Source: Doris montereyensis (lineage: Eukaryota; Mollusca; Gastropoda; Nudibranchia; Dorididae). Taken from it: a stretch of DNA of 64,000 bases. Below the pieces are notes generated by a model, which made no database searches, had not been told where the DNA came from, and was given only the letters and a program-made list of their open reading frames with translations. Made by a program: the position numbers and the translations under genes. Positions 60,115 through 64,000 of this stretch are shown piece by piece (the stretch's first letter is position 1; every line of letters begins with the position of its first letter). The DNA is taken from the NCBI GenBank assembly GCA_037039925.1, contig JAXRKP010000682.1, forward strand, positions 1 to 64,000, in the 5' to 3' direction.

Positions 60115-63100
60115 TTTATTATAATTATTATTACCGGGCAGTGGACAGGTAAGCAGTTGTACGGGAAGTAGATGATCCCGCCTCCACGAGTCTCCTGCTG
60201 CCTTGCAGGTCAGTCTTGGCTGACCAAAGTCTAAGGGAATTAACCCTGACAGAAAACAACCTGCTGCCTTGCAGGTCGGTCTTGGCTGACCAAAGGCTAA
60301 GGAGGTAACCCTGACAGAAAATAACAAGGCCTGGTAGGGGGCCTCAAGGTGGCAGCCCCACCATCTACCTAGGGTACAGTGGGCAAATCCCCTGCTTATC
60401 CGAAACCTAACATGCAGAGAAATAAGTATGATATAACCGGCTTGACCTTTCAATGACAAAAATGGAAACGAACACGGACTGTGATTTTTGGAACATGGAA
60501 TGTTAGGGCAATAAATGGAAAAGTTCAAAGTAGACATTTTGGGTATTACAGAAACAAAGAAAAAAGGACAAGAAATAGAAAATGTAGGACCAAATCATAT
60601 TTTAATCTTCTCAGGAGTAGATGTCAAAGATAGAGCTAGAGAAGGAGTAGGTCTCCTAGTGCATAAAAGCATGAAAAGCTTCTAGAAAGCTGGAAATTTA
60701 TAAGCCCACGGCTATTAGAGGTAAATATTAAACCAAAAGGAAGAGAAATTAAATTATTAATAGCTTATGGACCAAACAAAGACGTCACTAAAGAAGAAAA
60801 GATACCTTCGAAAACGATTTACAAATAGCTGCAGAGAATCTTAAACACAAACAGGAACTAATGGTTTTAGGAAATTTAACCACTAGAGTAGGCAACAATA
60901 TAGAAACATCAGGAGGAGTAATAGGTAAAGAAGGAGAGACAACAACTTCTCCAAATGGAGAGAGACTAATAGATTTTTGCCTAAAGAATAACATGAAAAT
61001 AGCCAACACTTTTTTCCCTCATGAAGATATCCACAAATATACAAGAGTAAATGAAGACAGATGTGAAAAGTCAATGATAGACTACATAATAGTTTGCAGC
61101 TCCCCTTTTAGTACATTGGATGCAAGAGTAAACAGAGGAGCAGAAATATTTAGTGATCATGACCTAGTGATTGCCAAAATGAGATTACTGACTGAAGAAA
61201 ACAAACAGAAAAGGAAAGAGAAGAAAGCTACTAAACTCAAAATAGAGGAACTAAATAAACCAATAGTAAAAGAGATATACCAATCTAGGATAAAAAAAAT
61301 GATCAGTGAAAGGCAGATGGATCTGAATGATAGCACAATAGAAGAAAAGTGGCAATTGTATAAAGAAACACTCCTCAGTTGTACTGAAGAGGTCTGTGAT
61401 AGGACACAAATAAAAGGAGATAGGAAAAGAACAGCATGGTGGAATGAGAATGTCAAAACTAAGATCAGAGAAAAGAAAAATGCCTGGAAGAAATACTTGC
61501 AAACAAAGATACCAGAGAATAGGATAGATTACGTGAATAAAAGAACTATCGCCAAAGAGGAAGTTAGGAAAGCAAAACAGGAACACTGGGAAGAGTTTGG
61601 ACAAAGACTTGAAGAAAGCTATCAAGGAAATCAAAAGCTGTTCTGAGGGGCAATGAAGAGCATGAGAAAGACCAAAGCATGCCCAATACGACAAATTAAG
61701 AATGCCAAAGGAGAAATAATGAAAGAAGACAGCCATATCATGGAAGTGTGGAGAAAGTATCTTTAACAATTACACAATCCCTCCAGAACATATGAAACAA
61801 GGAGTAAAGATCAATTAGTAAGATTAACAAGTAATCCAGAAAAGACAGCTGAAGATGTAGATATATCAATGGAAGAAATCCAAACAGCTATAAGAAAATT
61901 CAAATTAGAAAGCCCCAGGAGCAGATCAAGTTTATCCAGAAATGATTAAAAACCAAGGGAGAGAGGCAGACAAACTACTACATGCAATAACAAGCATGGA
62001 AGTCCAAACAGGTGCCAGAGGATTGGAAAAAGGGAACGGTAGTACCAATACATAAGAAAGGATCAACTATGGAATGCTCAAACTATAGAAGGATATCACT
62101 ACTTAGCGTACCAGGAAAAGTATATGCCAAGATACTGGAAATGAGACTAAGGAAAAGAGTAGAGCATCAGATTGAAGAGCATCAGAGGGGATTTAGACCA
62201 GGAAGAAGTGTACAAGACCACACATTTACAATTAGACAAATAATAGAAAAATTCTTTGAGAGAAACATTGACTTGCACCTGTGTTTTATAGATCTAGAAA
62301 AGGTGTTTGACACTGTGAGGAAGGACGAACTATGGCATTCCTTAAAAGAACACAATGTAGAGCAAAAATTAATAGAAGTTATTAAAACTTTTTACAATAA
62401 ACCAACATGTGCAGTGAGAGTAGCTGGAAACATATCTGCAGAATTTGATGTAGATATAGGGGTAAGACAGGGTTGTATCCTTAGTCCTCTTTTGTTTATC
62501 ACATTTGTGGATTCAGTCGCAAAGGTATCCTCAAAAATGAAGAAAATGAATGTAGGTATGTGGAAGCTCAAACCAGTAAATGCATCAATGCTTTCATTTA
62601 CCAATGATTTTGGAAAATCAGAAAGTGACCTTGAGTCGAATATTAACATTATGAACAATGAACTAAATAAAAGAGGAGTGAAAGTAAATAGTAAATGCAA
62701 AGAAAACAAAACAATGCTAGTAACTAGGTAAGCTAAAACACAAAATCTTAAATTGGTCTTGGAGAATTTAGAACAAATTCACAGCTACAATTACTTAGGA
62801 GTACTGATAAACTTTGAGGGGAAACTAAGAGAAGAAATCAGCCAGAGAATCAAAAGGCAAGTGCAATATATAACCATCTAGGAAAGGCATTTGTAGGTAA
62901 ATAAGAATTGTCAACAAAAACCAAAATGGCAGTATAAATACAGTTTATTGTCCTACTCTCCTCTATGGCAGTGAAACCTGGACTTAGACAGTAGAGAATA
63001 CAGTAGAGTACAGGCAGCTCAAATGAAATGTCTAAGAAGAGTAGTAGGGAAAACTAAAAGAGACAAAATCAGAAACACAACAGTAAGAGATCAAACCAAG

Positions 63101-63399
63101 CAGATGGCATAAAAACTAAGATAGAAACAAATCAATTTAGATGGTTTGGGCACGTAAACAGAATGAATGACAATAGAATAGCCAAATCAGTATACAGTGT
63201 TAAAGCCCAAGGTAAAAGACCAAAAGATAGACCTCGGAGAAACTGGGAAGAAGATATAAAAGAGGCATTGAAACATAGAAATTTAACATTTTTGGAAGGA
63301 AACAGAAAATGCCAGAACAGGGCATCCTGGGGAAAGATCATCTCGGGCATCTGAACCCATACACCAAAGGTAGAATGGGAACTCATAAAGAAAGAAAGA

Positions 63400-63483
<84 letters not shown>

Positions 63484-63502
63484 GTTATTATTATTATTAT
63501 TG

Positions 63503-63543
<41 letters not shown>

Positions 63544-63848
63544 GTTATTATTATTATTATTATCAAATATTCAAGCTATTTGTGGCCATCAATCTTGACT
63601 TTGGATACCTTGAATCACATAGTGCCCATCATGATTTAAAGCAATATTTTTTCCACTGAGTTTTGCATTGAAATCCATTTTTGTTGTCATCCAACAGGAC
63701 TCCAAACCAGGTTATGTACATGGAAGCAATGATCTATGCCATTAACAGTATAAACAACGACAATGCCCTTTTGCCAGGTATAAAACTTGGTGGTCTGGGC
63801 ATTGATGACTGCAGTAGCCCTGCATTTGGACCAGCCTTTATTGCTCAG
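45594..63848 (+). CDS. Class C GPCR-type receptor with tandem Venus-flytrap domains, right-arm copy (exons 1-10, 5' part)
   Basis: Ten coding exons, all with GT-AG borders: 45594-45788, 46386-46496, 46902-47021, a microexon cluster at 47298-47465, 48270-48436, 50440-50720, 52514-52745, 54961-55189, 57001-57186, 58027-58267 and 63698-63848. The product starts with a signal peptide. A full Venus-flytrap domain of the metabotropic glutamate receptor type follows, with IVGPSSS, a DRYPNFMRT block, [16 protein letters not shown] and [10 protein letters not shown] short Cys linker leads into a second flytrap domain starting at [11 protein letters not shown]. Class C receptors bind amino acids or other small ligands outside the cell; the ligand here is unknown. 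The 7TM region is not in the window. This copy has a 2-base loss in exon 5 and indels in exon 9, so as written it is not intact. Ligand class and membrane anchoring are inference. Confidence 0.85.
46386..46496 (+). CDS. Receptor exon 2 (right)
   Basis: Encodes [18 protein letters not shown] and GITLG, matching the class C helix with the pattern eAM.wAl..iN and the following LG strand. Acceptor TTCTCAG and donor TTTGG|GTATGT are clear. The last base joins the next exon to form a Gly codon. The 111-nt length is identical in both arms. Confidence 0.8.
46902..47021 (+). CDS. Receptor exon 3 (right)
   Basis: Encodes [21 protein letters not shown] and a second cysteine in ANECTEQ. The Asp-Asn-Cys fits the conserved D.C of class C flytrap domains. 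Ends in phase 1 (TTT G|GTAAAG), so a following exon must start with two bases of a codon; both the microexons and exon 4 do. Confidence 0.8.
47224..47465 (+). CDS. Tandem array of 24-nt microexons (right)
   Basis: Four copies of a unit of about 72 bp. Copies at 47298-47321, 47371-47394 and 47442-47465 each show a pyrimidine tract, TAG or CAG, 24 bases coding DGKFADMT in phase 1-1, and a GTTAGT donor. The first copy at 47224 keeps the core but lacks an acceptor AG. Included once, the peptide leads straight into IVGPSSS of exon 4, which matches the class C strand before the GP.SS loop. None, one or several copies could be spliced without a frameshift. Whether they are alternatives is unknown. 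Confidence 0.75.
48270..48436 (+). CDS. Receptor exon 4 (right): ligand-pocket loops of first flytrap domain
   Basis: Encodes [18 protein letters not shown], then a [15 protein letters not shown] block and [18 protein letters not shown]. These are the hallmark class C segments: the serine-rich loop, and the strand with a Ser-Thr pair where metabotropic glutamate receptors bind the ligand amino group. Acceptor AATTACAG, donor ATGCAG|GTACAT, entry completing a Gly codon, exit in phase 0. Confidence 0.85.
49118..50095 (+). mobile_element. Tc1/mariner-like DNA transposon with terminal inverted repeats (right)
   Basis: About 980 bp in intron 4. The left end reads GGTGTCCAGG then A-rich and ATAGGT; the right end is its inverted match, ACCTATTTTTTTCTGGACACC. 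Inside, about 49600-49920 encodes [37 protein letters not shown] and CQWFTEQF. That resembles the second helix-turn-helix and the YPY.I...LT..D...R...C.WF region of Tc1/mariner-type transposases. The catalytic domain is missing, so it is a deleted, non-autonomous copy. Confidence 0.65.
50440..50720 (+). CDS. Receptor exon 5 (right), frameshifted copy
   Basis: Encodes [31 protein letters not shown] and [11 protein letters not shown], the class C lobe-2 entry with its FxW and DYG motifs. Near the 3' end the arm reads AAGCGGAGAAG where the other arm has AAGCGTGGAGAAG, a two-base loss that shifts the frame to a stop at the donor. The donor CTG|GTAGGA here gives the phase exon 6 needs, so the extra G before GT is probably correct and the left arm lacks it. 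Confidence 0.8.
51758..52235 (+). pseudogene. Unrecognised Cys-rich open frame in intron 5 (right)
   Basis: Sense-strand coding-like sequence: [36 protein letters not shown], then [13 protein letters not shown] and, with a frame break, a C.C...C......C.C...C run. The [11 protein letters not shown] part recalls helix-turn-helix segments of transposases. It could be a decayed transposon or an unused exon. Confidence 0.35.
52514..52745 (+). CDS. Receptor exon 6 (right)
   Basis: Encodes [36 protein letters not shown] and [15 protein letters not shown]. The NPWF..(W)YE....C pattern is diagnostic for class C flytrap domains. Acceptor ACTTGCAG, donor GGGCAGAG|GTAAAC; the AG left over joins A of exon 7 to give Arg. 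The exon has the same length in both arms. A longer upstream open frame exists but the phase and family alignment favour this acceptor. Confidence 0.8.
52823..53138 (+). mobile_element. SINE family A (right, copy 1)
   Basis: tRNA-like head: ACTCAGTAGTCTAGAGGCAAGG (A-box-like) and GGGTTCAAATTCG (B box). A conserved middle with AGGAGGTCCCGTGTACAGAT and CACGTTAAAGATCCTTTGG follows, then a tail ending AAATCAAATCAAAA. Read on the other strand the middle is GGATCTTTAACGTGCAC...ACGGGACCTCC, which resembles a conserved SINE central domain of the Nin-DC kind known from several invertebrates. That name is from memory and not checked. Confidence 0.65.
53300..54370 (-). mobile_element. Decayed LINE reverse transcriptase (right)
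   Basis: Mirror of 10435-11500, equally broken. Confidence 0.6.
54408..54585. repeat. Minisatellite, unit about 42 bp, four copies (right)
   Basis: Mirror of 10252-10425, also four copies. Confidence 0.9.
54961..55189 (+). CDS. Receptor exon 7 (right)
   Basis: Encodes [53 protein letters not shown] and FFDDFLKE. The [12 protein letters not shown] helix and the two following cysteines align with the class C helix before the membrane-proximal part of the flytrap. Acceptor CTGTCACAG, donor AAAGAG|GTAATC, phase 0 exit. It carries Val and Glu where the left arm has Ile and Gly, so the arms differ at protein level. Confidence 0.8.
56130..56370. repeat. Minisatellite, unit about 37 bp (right)
   Basis: CCTTTCTAACATCTTCTTAT plus CTTATTGTGTATTGT units, about six copies; copy number and order differ from the left arm. 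Confidence 0.8.
56371..56697 (+). mobile_element. SINE family A (right, copy 2)
   Basis: Head GGGGACTCAGTAGTCCAGAG with B box GGGTTCAAATCC, middle ACGTTAAAGATCCTGTGG, and a clear (ATCAA)n tail. A run of C separates head and middle. Confidence 0.65.
57001..57186 (+). CDS. Receptor exon 8 (right)
   Basis: Encodes [16 protein letters not shown] and [20 protein letters not shown]. The FD.NGD....Y.(I/V) motif is the usual end of a class C flytrap domain. Acceptor TTATTCTAG, donor AGAAGG|GTGGGT, phase 0 on both sides. This arm keeps one frame throughout; the left arm does not. Confidence 0.85.
57267..57346. repeat. (GA)n/(CAGA)n microsatellite (right)
   Basis: Mirror of 7381-7517, shorter by nearly 60 bp. 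Confidence 0.95.
57523..57660. repeat. Direct duplication of 66 bp in intron 8 (right)
   Basis: Mirror of 7070-7207. Confidence 0.85.
58027..58267 (+). CDS. Receptor exon 9 (right): end of first domain, linker, start of second domain; frameshifted
   Basis: Begins [20 protein letters not shown], the last strand of the first flytrap domain. After CGCACGCAA an extra A shifts the frame relative to the left arm, and later two bases are missing in the TTCTCTC stretch. The intact reading is therefore best seen in the left arm. Donor CTCAA|GTGAGT. Confidence 0.7.
58945..59350 (+). mobile_element. RTE-like LINE 3' fragment (right)
   Basis: 5'-truncated copy of the same family as 60133-63401. It matches the part after [38 protein letters not shown] and the [12 protein letters not shown] end. 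Ends in a short degenerate AGT/AGTA repeat. Confidence 0.7.
59585..59965 (+). mobile_element. CR1/L2-like LINE 3' fragment (right)
   Basis: Encodes, with breaks, [25 protein letters not shown] and [15 protein letters not shown], the C-terminal motif typical of CR1/L2-like elements (IQN.AAR..., DHITP.L..LHWLPV..RI.FK). It runs into a long (ATT)n tail. Confidence 0.65.
59965..60133. repeat. (ATT)n microsatellite (right)
   Basis: Mirror of 4561-4715, about 14 bp longer. Confidence 0.9.
60861..61646 (+). CDS. LINE endonuclease C-terminus and linker (right)
   Basis: 261-codon open frame. Starts inside the endonuclease ([11 protein letters not shown], variant of GDFN.R.G), followed by [28 protein letters not shown] and [10 protein letters not shown], the standard APE-type end. 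The remainder is a Lys/Glu-rich linker with [14 protein letters not shown], typical of RTE and related elements between EN and RT. The usual Asp in GDFN is Asn-Leu here, another sign of decay. Confidence 0.75.
   Translation: MVLGNLTTRVGNNIETSGGVIGKEGETTTSPNGERLIDFCLKNNMKIANTFFPHEDIHKYTRVNEDRCEKSMIDYIIVCSSPFSTLDARVNRGAEIFSDHDLVIAKMRLLTEENKQKRKEKKATKLKIEELNKPIVKEIYQSRIKKMISERQMDLNDSTIEEKWQLYKETLLSCTEEVCDRTQIKGDRKRTAWWNENVKTKIREKKNAWKKYLQTKIPENRIDYVNKRTIAKEEVRKAKQEHWEEFGQRLEESYQGNQKLF
62012..62731 (+). CDS. LINE reverse transcriptase fragment (right)
   Basis: 239-codon frame with [75 protein letters not shown] and ASMLSFTND. These are RT blocks 0 to 5. The catalytic FADD is FTND, so the enzyme would be inactive. 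Preceding codons extend the domain upstream in other frames. Confidence 0.85.
   Translation: MPEDWKKGTVVPIHKKGSTMECSNYRRISLLSVPGKVYAKILEMRLRKRVEHQIEEHQRGFRPGRSVQDHTFTIRQIIEKFFERNIDLHLCFIDLEKVFDTVRKDELWHSLKEHNVEQKLIEVIKTFYNKPTCAVRVAGNISAEFDVDIGVRQGCILSPLLFITFVDSVAKVSSKMKKMNVGMWKLKPVNASMLSFTNDFGKSESDLESNINIMNNELNKRGVKVNSKCKENKTMLVTR
63402..63563. repeat. (ATT)n microsatellite, LINE tail (right)
   Basis: About 160 bp of ATT units with a few GTT interruptions, at the 3' end of the RTE-like LINE. Confidence 0.9.
63698..63848 (+). CDS. Receptor exon 10 (right): second flytrap domain
   Basis: After completing a Lys codon from exon 9 it encodes [38 protein letters not shown] and [12 protein letters not shown]. 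This is a textbook class C N-terminal helix and strand (eAM.yAi..IN.d..LLPgi.LG..i.D.C) occurring a second time in the same gene. Acceptor CATCCAACAG, donor GCTCAG|GTGAGA, phase 0 exit. The left copy is 151 nt as well. Confidence 0.85.
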
Positions 63849-64000
63849 GTGAGATTTTGGTACAAGTGGAACACGATAATATCTCTTGTATTGTCATCCT
63901 CTTTTTTCTTCACCCCCTTTTTCCCAGGAGAACATAGGATAAGCATTGTGTTTTTCTAATCAAATTTTATTTTAAGACTATTTTTATAGACTGCATTCTA

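Larger units (their letters stand above)
60133..63401 (+). mobile_element. RTE-like non-LTR retrotransposon, near full length (right)
   Basis: About 3.3 kb, the usual size of a one-ORF RTE element, inserted in intron 9 in the sense direction. The 5' part has a twice-repeated TGCCTTGCAGGTC/GGCTGACC unit. A broken APE endonuclease starts near [10 protein letters not shown]. The 60861-61646 frame keeps the endonuclease end ([14 protein letters not shown]). The 62012-62731 frame is the reverse transcriptase. The C-terminal part shows [17 protein letters not shown]. It ends in (ATT)n. Several frameshifts and an altered active site mean it is dead. Confidence 0.8.
37483..64000. repeat. Right arm of giant inverted repeat
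   Basis: Reverse-complement partner of 811-27321. It runs to the window end and so is at least 26.5 kb long. The receptor exons here keep open frames more often than in the left arm, and the RTE-like LINE has longer open frames. The arm may be a true second copy or the other haplotype of the same locus joined in inverted orientation; sequence alone does not decide. Confidence 0.95.

Noticed and set aside
61251..61769. 172-codon antisense frame opposite the LINE
   Set aside because: Shadow of the A-rich LINE coding strand; hydrophobic composition follows from the reverse complement.
63132..63659. Poly-Ile, poly-Tyr and poly-Asn frames
   Set aside because: Translation of (ATT)n tracts at LINE ends.

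Overview
This is eukaryotic (metazoan) DNA: intron-rich coding sequence, AT-rich introns, long microsatellites, several LINE clades, tRNA-derived SINEs, and piggyBac-like and Tc1/mariner-like remnants. The repeat mix (TCTAGA-rich motifs, tRNA-headed SINEs with a conserved central block, CR1/L2-like and RTE-like LINEs) suggests a lophotrochozoan, probably a mollusc. That placement is inference.

The window is dominated by one very large inverted repeat. The left arm (about 811-27321) is the reverse complement of the right arm (37483-64000), and both arms run toward the window edges. A 10.2 kb spacer (27322-37482) is not mirrored. Paired positions sum to about 64,804 at the inner junction and about 64,811 at the outer edge, with small local indels between. 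The arms are near copies, not identical: they differ by substitutions, single-base indels and microsatellite lengths. A real inverted duplication and a head-to-head join of two haplotypes in the assembly both fit.

Each arm carries the 5' part of the same gene, transcribed outward: minus strand on the left (first coding exon ends at 19232, last visible exon ends at 44), plus strand on the right (45594 to 63848 and beyond). I reconstructed eleven coding exons plus a microexon cluster from splice sites, reading phase and family motifs. The product is a secreted or membrane class C GPCR-type protein with a signal peptide, a complete Venus-flytrap ligand-binding domain (exons 1-9), a very short cysteine linker, and then a second Venus-flytrap domain (exons 9-11 and onward). 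The 7TM part, if present, lies outside the window. Between exons 3 and 4 sits a tandem array of four copies of a 24-nt microexon (three with usable splice sites) that can be skipped or included without changing frame. Both gene copies carry private frameshifts, at different sites.

The introns hold RTE-like and CR1-like LINE copies, SINE families, a Tc1/mariner-like element with terminal inverted repeats, minisatellites, and trinucleotide or (CT)n microsatellites. The spacer holds a large (CT)n/(AT)n tract, a piggyBac-like transposase remnant, a decayed LINE with RT and RNase H, a SINE nested in that LINE, a short acidic terminal exon with a polyadenylation signal, and further LINE and SINE fragments. 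No bacterial genes, CRISPR array, rRNA gene or convincing functional tRNA gene is present.
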